Positions 1 through 9,796 of a stretch of DNA of 64,000 bases are shown here, piece by piece (the first letter of the stretch is position 1; every line of letters begins with the position of its first letter). The notes beneath the pieces are model-generated. The model saw only the letters and a program-made list of their open reading frames with translations. It did not search any database and had not been told where the DNA came from. The DNA is from Gnetum montanum (taxonomy: Eukaryota; Streptophyta; Gnetopsida; Gnetales; Gnetaceae): contig MNCI01020127.1 of assembly GCA_015680685.1 (NCBI GenBank), forward strand, positions 568,968 to 632,967, read 5' to 3'. The position numbers were made by a program, and so were the translations under genes.

Positions 1-435
1 TTTTAAATTTTATCCACCGGTTCACCAGCATCGGTTAGAATTATCTGTGGACAGTTATCCTAATGTGTGCTCCGGTGTGCTCCCGTGTCCCTGTTGCCTT
101 ATCCATTGGACTAATATGCGATGCCGAATGCATCGGCATCGGTCATGGTAGTTGTTTGAAGGTAAGTTGCAGGTCATACCGCCTAAAATTCGAAATGAAT
201 CTTTTGGAAGGAAGAAGCCCTGTTTTAGCGATGAAATAACTACACAAAAAATTTTTTGAAGTTGCAGGGATGAACCAGAAATGCGCCTGCTCGTTGTTTG
301 CCCTTTGCTCTCTGCCTTTCGTCCTCTGTTTTATTATTATTTTTTCTGCAGTGTATTTGTGGATGCGTGGGATAGAACCCCCAAAAACGTAGATTTCGAT
401 TTGGGTTTGGGTTTCTGCTTCTTGCATTTGCGTAT
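1..435. other. unassigned flanking sequence
   Basis: No retroelement protein or LTR end is recognised here. The stretch includes a short imperfect palindrome around gatgccgaatgcatcggcatc at 121-141 and T-rich sequence near 330-345. Antisense reading from about 455 to 240 continues the composition of the neighbouring coding candidate (Asn/Pro/Arg-rich), so part may belong to the same exon or its intron. Nothing more can be said. Confidence 0.4.
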
Positions 436-522
436 GTCACAAACCGCGGGTCCACCGTAGTCTCAGCTACACTTGACCNGTCACAAACCGCGGGTCCACC
501 GTAGTCTCAGCTACACTTGACC
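436..522. repeat. 43-bp direct duplication around a single N
   Basis: The bases 436-478 are repeated exactly at 480-522, separated by one N at 479. Such exact abutting copies around a lone N look like two contig ends with an unmerged overlap and not like a biological tandem repeat. The antisense reading frame passing through it is therefore unreliable. Confidence 0.85.
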
Positions 523-925
523 TTGATGATGATGAAGACGCGGCAGCGGCAGCTGCAGCAAAACAAATTTCTTCTTCACTCGAAATGGCTCCAACAGAGC
601 AGGCCGTCTGTAGATTCCGCCATTGATGTTGTTGTTGAAGCTTCCTGCTGTCCCACGGCCTTTGCCGCACAAGAAGATAGGTTTTTGCGAGCTTTTGCAG
701 TATTTTCGTGGCCTCCGCGCACCCACTGACCCACGGATTCCCCAGAACGCCCAAACTGAATCTATGAATTAGGGCCACGATTTTCAGTGAATTAGGGCCG
801 CGATTTTGCAGGCGACCGTAAATGGCTCGAATGTGCTGCGGCTGCTCCCAATGATCATCCTCAGTCTCCATGGGTGTGCTCTCCTGCTCTTGCATTGTTG
901 CTACCGTCACCATTTTTCTGTGCAT
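480..925 (-). pseudogene. possible antisense coding exon, unknown protein
   Basis: An open frame of about 150 codons starts at the ATG at 925 on the minus strand. It has an acidic start, a middle part with leucines and basic residues, then a run of seven alanines followed by serines (near 545-570), and runs into the duplicated segment at the N. Polyalanine/polyserine tracts are common in plant nuclear proteins and differ from the retroelement frames elsewhere in the window. No domain is recognised. It could be the first exon of a host gene, a captured gene fragment, or chance. The GC content is higher than in the neighbouring Athila DNA. Confidence 0.25.
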
Positions 926-1234
926 CCATCTCTATGGATCGGTCTCACAATTCTCAGTGGCAACGACTGCGCAGCGTGGTCTCCTTACCTCGGTTTAATT
1001 TTCAATTTTTCCCCTTTTCCTAAAGTCGATGGTATATTTTTCGATTTTGTTTTTTTAGATGCAAAGCAGTAGACTCCGATCTTTCCTGTATTGGTTGATG
1101 CATGTTGAACAAGACCCTTTTTGGACACTCAACCAACCATATCTTTGGGGATGTGAACCAATTAGCAAAAGCTTGGGGAAGAAACATAATCCCAAGAATC
1201 TCTTTTACATTTTTCAAAAAAAAATCACCATAAC
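926..1234. other. unassigned sequence up to the Tat fragment
   Basis: No domain, LTR end or RNA gene is recognised. Short ORFs on both strands are not supported by composition or similarity. The boundary with the gag fragment lies near 1235-1300, where similarity to the gag of element A begins (minus strand). Confidence 0.4.
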
Positions 1235-2743
1235 CTTATAAATCCTGCTCCATGGAATGGCCAAATGTGCCAACAGTATTTTGTAAAACAGGGAGGTGGC
1301 ATCCCACTGGGTAACGACAAAACAAGCACTACTAGATTGATAGGATCGTCATGGTAAAAATCTATGACCTGTATTGTGTTAGAACCGGCAGCCTTCAGGC
1401 ATTTAACCTCCTCGGTAAGGATTTGAATAATTTGGAAGGCTTGATCTAGACCCGTGGACGAAGAGGTTGGTTGTGGAATAGCAAGGGGAGTCATGCTGGG
1501 TGGCAAGATAGGGGTGGCAACTTGGCCAGTGTGTGATGCTATCGAAACCGTTCCTGCAGGTGGTGCTTCTTATGGCATCCACCACCCGGTAGGTGGTGCA
1601 GGTGGGGCAACAACCATTGATTGTGCGATGGGATACGCTGTTTACGTGGTCGGGGGCATAGACAATGGCCCTATAGTGGGTTTTAGCGTCTACGGGACCT
1701 AGTGCTGATGGTGGTGAATATGAGACATCTGCATAGGATGTGCAACAAGGGACGATGTGTTTGGAGCCCACCATGTGCTACTGGTGGGTCCTATCGTGTA
1801 CGCTGGGATGAATGCAGGAGCTGTGTGTAATTGTAAAGTAGGCACTGCATTCACATACGGTGACATAGGCATAGGTATGCGATGAGATGAATTGGCTAAC
1901 TGTGACTGCAGAGGAATGGTCTGTAAAGGGATACCACCCAGGAGGGTAGCTGGAAAGAAAAAATGTCATTGGGCATTATGCACCACATGGTCAGCAGTAG
2001 TCAATGATAATGGCATAGTGACCATAAATAGCATATTTACGTGGGACTCTGTATAGGAAGGAGCCATGACAAAACTGGCATGACTACCTCCCTCAGAGTG
2101 GAAATCTAAGTCCTCCTGCCCATCATGGGATATTTCATCGCAAAACATCTCATCTCATTGTTCCGTTGATGCCCTTGCCATTAACAGCTGGTCTAACATC
2201 CACTTTTGCTGGTTCGTCAAGGGTATGGAGGCATTAGGTGAAGGAATGGATTCCTTCTTGTTACAATAGATGAACTCATATTCGTGTTTCGCTTTGAGTT
2301 CCTATGGGTACATGGGTAGATTTGCCATAAGTTTGGCGTAGAGGAAGTTGTAATGTTCCTTATGCTGAGCGTGTCCTTCAGGCTCTTTATTTTGAATCCT
2401 GAGGGACCAGCGTAGCTGCACCAGAATGGTTAGTGGCTCAACAGTAGCAGGTGTAGCCTACACTATCTAGGGGTTTTCAGGGCTAGCAATGTCATTAGCG
2501 GTGGTTGATGCAACCATTCTCTAGGCAGCTACAGGGTGACAACAAGGACAAAGATCACAAGGGCAAAGGCAAGCTAAGGTGAAAATGGGCTTTCACTCCT
2601 GCAGGATTCCAGAGGAATCATCGAAGTGACTGATCTATACCTCACGATCACGTAAACAACCATGGAGGTATTACATTTACGTCAGTCAACAATGGGTATA
2701 GACAACTTACAGGACTACCCATAAAACACAAATCGGAGGTTCA
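1235..2743 (-). pseudogene. gag: Tat-type gag, N-terminal part, truncated (fragment B)
   Basis: Read on the minus strand this is the leader and N-terminal gag of a Tat-lineage Ty3/gypsy element. The block at 1480-1290 matches the gag of element A (GLDQAF, IQ.LTEEV, then the LSLP.GM.P..FTKY stretch), and the frame breaks off there, before the core capsid region. Upstream parts (about 2580-1500) are Pro/Gln/Thr-rich like the A gag N-terminus but contain several stops and frameshifts. It follows the primer site and LTR at 2744-3991 in correct 5' order. Gag would form the virus-like particle. The copy cannot function: everything downstream of the break is missing. Confidence 0.75.
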
Positions 2744-2762
2744 GGCCCTCCTTCTAGCCCCA
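2744..2762 (-). promoter_or_regulatory. Tat-type primer binding site of fragment B
   Basis: On the minus strand the sequence TGGGGCTAGAAGGAGGGCC begins six bases after the LTR end at 2769. It differs at one base from the primer site of element A (TGGCGCTAG...). Position and sequence mark the tRNA primer site for minus-strand DNA synthesis. The matching tRNA was not determined. Confidence 0.75.
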
Positions 2763-2768
2763 AAAAAC

Positions 2769-3991
2769 TGTAATGATGAAAAATGTCAGTTGCTGGAAAC
2801 ACTGAGTGGATCTTTGTGTACACAGTTTTAACCCTGGATCCATGCAAGGGCTGTGCTGGAGAAAATAAATCTGAGGTGCCCTGAATGGTCTTGCCGATCA
2901 CACAGGGACTTACTTAATCAGTAAATTCATTCATGATCGTATAATGAGGTGACGATTTGATGTGAAAATATATTATTGATTTACAAGAAAAATGAGATCT
3001 ATTCCAAGATTGGATCTCGAAGGCAATGAAGACGATGTAAATTATGTCAAATGATTGTAAAATTCGATGTAAATAAGATGTAATGCATTGAATTTAAAAT
3101 CTCGTGACCCAAGATCTGCCTTATAAATAAATATGATGAATACAACAAGATTTACAAGCAGACTTCGGTTTGTACGAAGTATCTACCACCGACAAAAAGC
3201 TAAATTAGAGAGTAAACAAGCAAAGGCCAATCTATCTTGTTCTAGCCAATCTGGGTGCAAGGGAGTCAAGCTCGAAGTAAAATGTCTGCTAACTTGAAGT
3301 CTCTGGTCAAAAGCTTCTCTCTGTCACCATCAATGCTCTTCTCGTCGTCTCACCAATTTTTTGCCAATACTATCAAAAATTGCCAACAACCCAACCCTTT
3401 GATTGTTGTCAACTAGAGTATTTATAAGATTAGGGTTAGGAGAAAAACGTGGTTTAGATGACGTGTGTACTGGGCCCAAAAACTTCCATTGACTTGATGT
3501 GCTATAGTTGAAGCTTGTGACGTTACACTATATTACACTCTAAAGCGTAGTATAGCATAACCATCCTTCAAGAAGACAATTTATTCGACCTTGTCTTTTG
3601 CACTGCACAAACTGTCTCATGACTATCCTGTCATACACTCGGCAGCGTATTGTGGAGTAGCGACTGCTACAAACTGAATTTCATTATCTTCATTGCTATG
3701 GATAAGTCAACTGCGCTGCTTGCTTTACGCTGCGTAGCGTAACGTGGTGTAATACAACAAAAGTTAAGATTTTTGATCATGGCTAATTTGCGAAGTTGAA
3801 GTGTTATTGCTACACATCCCTTGTTCCATTATGTTCTCTAGGAGTCCATTACGCTGGGCTGCGTAGGATAGCGTAGCAGACCCTTAGCTGAAAAAAGAAA
3901 ACTTGCTGAGGTGTGCCACTTGTTGAAAATCCCTGCCTAAGCCTCGAGACTTTGCTGAATCATCGAGATCTCAAACTTTCACTATGTTTCA
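2769..3991 (-). repeat. 5' LTR of Tat fragment B (minus strand)
   Basis: On the minus strand it begins TGAAACATAGTGAAAG at 3991 and ends ...CATTACA at 2769, matching the ends of both LTRs of element A. Near its 3' end it shares the block GTCCCTGTGTGATCGGCAAG...TTCAGGGCACC with A and D. A TATA-like box lies on the minus strand at about 3430-3418. The U3 part carries palindromic TTACGCT/AGCGTAA words (3640-3880), as in the other Tat LTRs here. About 1.2 kb, shorter than A (1.58 kb) and D (1.90 kb). No target duplication can be found because the other end of the element is missing. Confidence 0.75.
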
Positions 3992-4019
3992 AACGGTGTC
4001 TCCTCTCGTACAACAACAT

Positions 4020-4103
4020 GCACCTATGTCACACACCCTAGGGTTTCCTTCACTTCATCAACCTTAGCGAGCACCAATGTTTGTGTTCCTTTTTAGGAGC
4101 CAT
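4020..4103 (-). pseudogene. remnant first exon of Tat antisense gene (fragment C)
   Basis: On the minus strand an ATG at 4103 opens a short Lys-rich peptide beginning MAPKK, then, after a one-base shift, the residues LAKVDEVKE. The antisense gene of element A begins MVPKAKKKNTK and continues LAKIDEVQE, so this is the same first exon in a second, diverged copy. It lies upstream of the RT in the same position and orientation as in A (ATG about 0.9 kb from the RT start). A TATA-like CTACAAATAGGG at 4265-4254 sits about 150 bp before the ATG. The remaining exons are lost at the junction with fragment B (3991/3992). Confidence 0.6.
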
Positions 4104-4253
4104 CGTCTTGTTTTCCAACTCTTCCCTCGTTGCTATGTCGAAATCGCCTTGCTCTCTATTTCCACAATCGCTCTACACTTCAAAATCACTCTATGCTCCG
4201 AATGTGGGCTCTACGCTGTTACAGTGAAAATGACAAGTTTACCAGGAGTTAAT

Positions 4254-4265
4254 CCCTATTTGTAG
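4254..4265 (-). promoter_or_regulatory. TATA-like box upstream of antisense exon
   Basis: CTACAAATAGGG on the minus strand, about 150 bp before the antisense ATG at 4103. In element A a CATATAAG box lies at about the same distance from its antisense ATG. This is a candidate core promoter by position only; no transcript evidence is available. Confidence 0.35.
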
Positions 4266-4434
4266 CCACAATGGTGAAAAGGAAAACTTGTCATTCTCTC
4301 TCCCCATTTAATGCGAAGTATGTTGCGTAGCGTAGCATGCTCACCACGACATCATAGCATTGTTTGCATTAACACAGGTGGGCCTAGCCAAAAAGCCTTG
4401 ACACACTTCAAACTAGTCATTTGCCTTCCCAAAA

Positions 4435-4745
4435 ATATCTAGTTAGCAATCTGAAAAGACCTTAAACTAGCAGTTTTGATCTTCTACGCATTCATAGTCC
4501 ACAATGACACTAAACTAGTGGTTTTGCATTTTCACATTAGCAGTTTTGTGTTTTTACACTATCAGCTTTCTGTTCTGTATACTAGCAGTTTTGCATTTTA
4601 CGTCTAGGCAGTCCGCAATGATATTAAACTAGCAGTTTCACATTTTCACATCGGTAGTTTTGCATTTTCTTAGTAGTTTTGCATTTTTACGTCTTAACGG
4701 TCTACTATGACTTTAAACTGGAAAATTTTAAGCTTTGCATTGTAC
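4435..4745. repeat. degenerate tandem array with TTAAACTAGCAG core (fragment C)
   Basis: The words taaactagcag, cacattagcagttttg and gcatttt recur every 25-60 bases with much variation. The core taaactagc is the same one that forms the tandem array of element A at 41580-41812. In both elements the array lies in the non-coding stretch beside the antisense gene, ahead of RT. No coding potential. Confidence 0.6.
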
Positions 4746-5029
4746 TTTACTAATTACATCTCATTGCTACTTTGCAAATCTTCACTATACTACCAACAAG
4801 TACCTCTTCACCAGACTTTCATCTCATTTTGGCAAGTTGAGTGAGAATGGAAATCCATCATGATCTCTCTTTGCTTTTAGCTTTAGCAGGTCCACATCGC
4901 AAGCTCACGAGACAACTGAACCCAGATCTAATAGACTGGGAATCATCTGCAATTAGCACCATAGCATCCTTAGAAGCATCCCCAAACTAGCCTAAGCATC
5001 TGGTCCAAGCCCTAGATTTAGAGGCTGGG
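4746..5029 (+). pseudogene. degenerate pol leader, fragment C
   Basis: Similar to the stretch at 46560-46854 of element A that precedes the reverse transcriptase, including the shared LEAGD..EDPL motif at about 5015-5055. The reading frame is broken by stops. It is probably the N-terminal extension of the RT polypeptide of Tat elements. Confidence 0.5.
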
Positions 5030-6054
5030 GATGTAACTGAGGACCCTCTCATCGAAATGCCTGTGACCACATCCAAGGGAAAATAAAAACATTAAAACTT
5101 AGTTCCCTCCTAGATTCGCAGACACACAAAGATGTAGCCAAAATTCTGCAAGATAACATTGAAGCCTTTGCATGGTCATACAACAATATGCTGAGTTTGA
5201 GGCTAATACAACACAACATCGTCTTAGACCAGCACATGAAAGTAGTTAAGCGGAAGGCTCATAAGGTTAAACCAGAGATTGCGCTAGTCGTAAGGGATGA
5301 AATCACTAAGCTATACAAGGCTGGTTTCATCTGGGCAGTTGATTACTTGGAATGGGTGTCCAACATCGTTGTAGTTTCTAAGAAAATGGGAGGAATACAA
5401 ATCTATATAGACTTCTGGGATATAAATAAGGCAACGATCAAAGATGATTTCCCACTTCCAAGCATTAATCAACTCATTGACACTACGACTGGTCATGCTC
5501 TATTATCCTTCATGGATGGTTTCTCCAGCTACAACCAAATTCGCATCAACCTAGAGCATCAATTAACAACAACCTTCATGACCCCATGGGGTACCTTTTG
5601 TTACAGTATGATGCCTTTTGGACTCAAGAATGCCGTAGCAACCTACCAGCAAGCCATGACTTACATCTTTAGTGACTACATCTTAGAAACGTTGAATGAC
5701 TACGTGGATGACATGGCGGTGAAATCTAAAGAAGCCGCTGATCATCCCCATGATCTAGGTGCAGTTCTCAAGTATTGTCAAATGCATGATTTACGTCTCA
5801 ATCCTAAAAAGTGTGTCTTCAGGGTAAGAACCAGGAGCATGTTAGGGTTTGTAGTATTGGAGGCCAGAATACGGGTGGACCTTGACAAAGTTAAGACCAT
5901 CGTTAACTTGGCACCTCCTACAAATCTTACAGAATTGCATAGATTACAAGGTAGAGTACAGTTCATCAAAGGGTTCATAGCAAAACTAACCGACAAGTTA
6001 CACCCCATGCAACATCTACTGAAGAAAGGAGTTAACTTTGAATGGATACCATAG
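5030..6054 (+). pseudogene. pol (RT): Tat-type reverse transcriptase, fragment C
   Basis: This encodes the RNA-dependent DNA polymerase of a Tat-lineage element. The uninterrupted frame 5188-6054 shows the RT motifs in order: ITKLYKAGFI, a degraded IDFWDIN block (usual IDFRDLN), LLSFMDGFSSYNQI, TPWGTFCYSMMPFGLKNA, then YVDDM with both catalytic aspartates intact at about 5700, and the LNPKKCVF thumb start. Start chosen by homology, not by an ATG. A stop ends the frame at 6052-6054. Compared with A, whose motif is YVDN, this copy keeps the better active site although the element is a fragment. Confidence 0.9.
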
Positions 6055-6057
6055 TGC

Positions 6058-6450
6058 CACCAAGCCTTCGATGATTTGAAGAAAGACCTTTTGCACCTCC
6101 CAACTATTTACCCACCACAGAGGGATAAGCCTTTCTTCATCTACCTTATCACCTTGGACATGTCTATCATGGAACTGTTATGTCAGAAATGGGATGATGG
6201 TTCTAAGATACCAGTGTACTACCTTAGTCATGCACTGATAGCATATGAGGCGAAATACAATGAGGTAGAGAGAAACTACATTACATTGGTGTTTGCATTG
6301 AAGAAGTGGAGACACTACCTATTTCGTAGTAAAATTAACATCATTTGCAAAAGAAACATACTCCGAGATATCACAAAAAATTTGTATGAACGTAGTAGGA
6401 TAGCCTAGTGGAAAGCAATAACAACGGAATTCGATTTTCATTATGTGAGC
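6058..6450 (+). pseudogene. pol (RNase H): gypsy-type RNase H, fragment C
   Basis: It follows RT directly. Motifs YYLSHAL, YNEVERNYITLVFALKKWRHYLF are typical of the gypsy RNase H. At the place where the family has T-D-H (third catalytic aspartate) this copy reads ICKRN, and element A reads ICKNI, so both lack the aspartate. The frame has a stop after RIA at about 6406. In Tat elements the ordinary RNase H is often relegated to a connecting role, with the second RNase H downstream doing the catalysis. Confidence 0.8.
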
Positions 6451-6539
6451 CAATCATCGACAAAAGGTCAAGCCATAGCAACACAACTTACGATATCACC
6501 CATCGATGATCAGGCAATCATAGACCTTGAATTCCTAGA

Positions 6540-6960
6540 TGAGCATGTTAGCACTATCAACACCATCCCATTGCATCTCGAAGCTACCTTGCATTTCGAC
6601 GACATCTCAACCATGCGTGGCGGTAGTGTAGCTACTGTCATTCCATTCCCCTCTAGGGAAATGCATCCTGTAGCTTATCATTTTGTATTCCCTTATACAA
6701 ACAACGTGGCAAAGTACGAAGGGTTAATCATAGGCCTTATAGCTGCCCAAGCACTATGCATACAACACCTGGCGATTCGCAGAGATTCACAATTAGTTGT
6801 GAATCAAATCACCGAGGTCTACACCTGCAACCCTATTACAACTTAGCAAAAAGCCTACTTAAACAATTTGCAACTATGAATGTGCAACATGTGCCATGCA
6901 ATGAAAACACTGTAGCAGATGCCTTAGCCACCCTAGTGTTAAATATTCCATCACACCTGT
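6540..6960 (+). pseudogene. pol (aRNH): second (archaeal-type) RNase H, fragment C
   Basis: LHFDDISTMRGGS, the NNVAKYEGL block, RRDSQLVVNQ and, in a shifted frame from about 6840, NTVADALATL are the four signature regions of the additional RNase H of the Tat lineage. Three acidic residues remain; the glutamate usually in NNxAEYE is lysine here, so this domain would be inactive. One stop (6844) and a frameshift split it. Element A keeps all four acidic positions. Confidence 0.8.
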
Positions 6961-7077
6961 TCACAAATTTTTCAACCTTGATTACCAAGTGTACTGAGCC
7001 TATCACTCAGGCAAGACACGTAACCTCTATCAGTGCTACAGATACCCAGCAACATTAAAGCCTACCTGCAACATGGC

Positions 7078-8282
7078 GAGCCCCCAAGCAGATTGACATC
7101 TACCCCGAGACATGCGATTCGTAAGCGTGCTCAGCAATATGTGCTCATGGGAGACAATGCCCTGTGCAAATGCTCCTATGCTGGGATATTTCTGGCATGC
7201 ATAAATGAGGAGCAAGCACAGAAGGTGGTTAATGAAGTACATGAGGGACTATGTGGTGGACACATAGCACCTAGGGCTATGGCTGCGAAAATCAAACATC
7301 TAGGGTACTACTGGCCTCACATGGAGGGTGATTGCCTGGCCAAAGTCAAGATGTGTAATACGTGCCAAGGATACGCAAATCTCATACATGTTTTACCTAC
7401 AGAGCTGCATCCAATGCAGATTATGTGGCCTTTCCAGCGATGGGGACTAGACCTCATAGGACCTATCATGCCTAAGTCCTCTGCAGGGCATAGCTTCATC
7501 ATCATCATTACTGAGTATTTTACTAATTGGGTGGAGGCTATTCCCTTAAGGAAGACTACATCCCAAAAGATTAAAAACTTTATCTAGGACAACATCATGA
7601 CAAGGTTTGGGCTTCCCATGACTATTGTGATCGACAAAGGGCCACAGTTCAGTAGTACAGAACTTGAACCTTCTGCAGCAATCTTGGCATCAGGTAATCA
7701 TTATCCTTGCCATATTACCCATAGGCGAACGAATAGGCAGAGGCTACAAATAAGTCCATCATCAACTTGCTATAAAGGATGCTTAACAACAGCAAGAGGT
7801 GATGGCATGAGCAAATCCTCTATGTGATGTGGGCTTATAGGATGACATGTAGGACTATGATAGGTAAGACTCCTTACAATATTGTTTATGGATCTGAAGC
7901 TGTGTTACCTCTTGAGTTGCAAGTACCATCACTCCAAATGATCCTATCTAATGTTGTGAGCGAAGCTCGAAACAACGAGTCGAGGGTCATCGACCTCGAC
8001 TCAATAGAGGAGGAGCATGCACAAACACTGGGTCACATAGAGCATTACCAGAGCAAGCAATGGCAAAAACATCATGCAAACCTGCATCAATGACCAATAC
8101 AGAAGGGAGACCTCATTCTCAAGGCTGTTCATAGGCATATAAACAAATTCTTAGCAAACTGGGAAGGTCTATACATGGTCACAAAAGCCTTTGGAAATGG
8201 GGCCTTCAAGCTGGTAGACATGGACGACAACGAGTTTGCAAATCTAGTGAATCACTCACATCTCAAGTCGTACTACATCTGA
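7078..8282 (+). pseudogene. pol (IN): Tat-type integrase, fragment C
   Basis: The zinc-binding part shows VHEGLCGGH...CNTCQG (7226-7370), followed by PFQRWGLDLIGPI (first catalytic Asp) and a broken TIVIDKGPQFSS region (usual TDNGPQF) at about 7625. The stretch bearing the catalytic Glu is frameshifted near 7690-7820. The C-terminal part resumes with WAYRMTCRT...YGSEAVLPLELQ and ends with HLKSYYI and TGA at 8280-8282, matching the A integrase end HIYLKRYYI. It integrates the cDNA into the host genome; this copy is disrupted. Confidence 0.85.
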
Positions 8283-8285
8283 AGC

Positions 8286-8615
8286 ATGAACATGGTAAGC
8301 TTGTCTGCTCTGACGTAAAACTGGCAAACAAACGTCTGCTACAATGTAAAACTGGCAAAGATGAGCAAACGTCAACTACGACGTTAAACTGGCAAAGCTT
8401 TGCCAACATCCACTACGATGTTAAACTGGCATAGACGATCTACTAGGACCTTAAACTAGCTCATCCACCATCTACTACAATGATAAACTAGCACAGTGGT
8501 CTGCTAGGACCTTAAACCAGTACAGTGACCATCCGCTATGAAGTTAAATTGGCACATACAATCTACTGTGACCTTAAACTAGCACAGCATGGTCTATCAG
8601 GACCTTAAACTGGGT
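8286..8615 (+). repeat. 3' UTR tandem array with TAAACTGGCA core (fragment C)
   Basis: About ten degenerate copies of a unit like CTACGACGTTAAACTGGCA repeat at 25-40 base spacing directly after the integrase stop. Element A has a homologous, better preserved array at the same place (50078-50535). The location between the end of pol and the 3' LTR, and the preservation in two diverged copies, point to a family feature of the 3' untranslated region. Confidence 0.75.
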
Positions 8616-8744
8616 TTGCGGCATGTCCCCAGCACCATCTACGTTAATACATAACAAGTGGACATGCATAGTGCCAACGTCGGATGGGATGTTGTAATTC
8701 TAGAATGTAGTTCATGACGCCATGAAAACACCCTCTAGAACATA
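8616..8744. other. junction between fragment C and element E
   Basis: The Tat 3' array ends near 8615 and recognisable Athila 3' sequence (minus strand) begins near 8745-8835. No 3' LTR of fragment C is visible, so C was cut here. Confidence 0.45.
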
Positions 8745-9225
8745 TGCAACGCCGCCGCTCTTGGCATCTTCCAAAATAAGGGAACACCATAGAGTTTTTT
8801 GGATGGATGGATGATGTGGACTCATTGCCTATTCTCATGAAAAGAAACTATGTCTTAGTTATCAACATCAAAATCCAAATATAGAATCCATACATTAGCA
8901 ATCAAATAACATTATAGTACAAACCACTATTAATTAACAGCTATAGCTACACCAAGTTCTGGCCAAAATAAAGGAAAACATAAGAAAAATCCAAACCAAA
9001 TAAAGTAAAATACAGAAGAAATTGTAAAATATTCAAGAAAGGGAAAATGTACTAAAAATAGTGTAAAACAAAAGTTGTAAAAAATAGAAAAAATGAAAAA
9101 CTAAGGAGCCACCTTGATTGATCAACATGGACAACCATATCCCCCATGACTAATTTGAAAGACGGAGATTTGAAAAATTAAATGCACTTGTCCATCCATT
9201 GAGGTGTTTTAGTCACTAGCTCTCT
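8745..9225 (-). other. 3' non-coding tail of element E
   Basis: On the minus strand this matches the post-integrase tail of elements F (20400-20880) and G (53860-54330). Shared features are the sentence-like block around GGGGATATGGTTGTCCATGTTGATC, an AT-rich tract, then the GGCAATGAGTCCACATCATCCA block. It is truncated near 8745 before the polypurine tract and 3' LTR. Confidence 0.7.
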
Positions 9226-9796
9226 TAGGTTCATGGAAATATTTAAGTTGTTGCATGTTGACCAATAGCTTTGTATTTGGCCTTTTAGGTTTGTACATTA
9301 GCATGGCCCCAGAAGAAAAGGTTTCATAGATAATATAAGGCCTTTCCCACAACATTTAGGACTTAGTTCTTTATGGTATGTATGTGGGATTCTACTATAG
9401 GACCCTATCTCTTGGTTGAAATTTTAATTGCCTAATTCTAAGGTCATGTTGTTATTTAATAAATGCCTTATGAACTTCATTAGATGATAAGACCACTAGT
9501 TAGTTCTCATCTAGCATATTAAGATTCATTAACCTTTCTTTTTATGGTAGGCTAAGGTCAAGGCAAAGGTGACAAGGAGTTGACAATGTATAGAGCTTTG
9601 CTTGGATGGAGAGTTTTTGTAGTTTTTTGTACATAAGCTCATAGGGAGAGTAGTCAATAGGAAGTTTCCAAGTGGAGCAATAGGCCCAAAGCGTATTGTT
9701 GAGTTTTGTGCTTCAATCCCTCTTATATTTAGTAATGATTCTTGTTAGTATTTTTGTGATCTCCCTATTTGTAACCTTCACTTGACAATTAGCTTG
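9226..9796 (-). pseudogene. pol (IN): Athila integrase, C-terminal part (element E)
   Basis: On the minus strand it continues the integrase from 11695 after the inserted LTR. The bases at 9796-9770 encode the A.GQ(V)EG/T.R.I region, with the catalytic Glu neighbourhood, and the rest matches the F and G integrase C-termini, including the GRGLILSMKPFLLG-type block at 9340-9300. Several stops. Only homology to the copies in this window and to the Athila order supports it. Confidence 0.7.
9792..9796 (+). repeat. left target duplication of solo LTR D
   Basis: gcttg immediately before the LTR; the right copy is acttg at 11695-11699, a 4 of 5 match. Joining the flanks gives continuous integrase sequence, which supports the site. 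Confidence 0.65.

Noticed and set aside
4077-4265. Plus-strand ORF of 62 codons
   Set aside because: Shadow of the antisense first exon and its upstream region in fragment C.
8286-8615. CRISPR-like appearance of regularly spaced repeats (also at 41580 and 50078)
   Set aside because: Repeats are degenerate, spacers are not unique or uniform, there are no cas genes, and the context is a plant retrotransposon.
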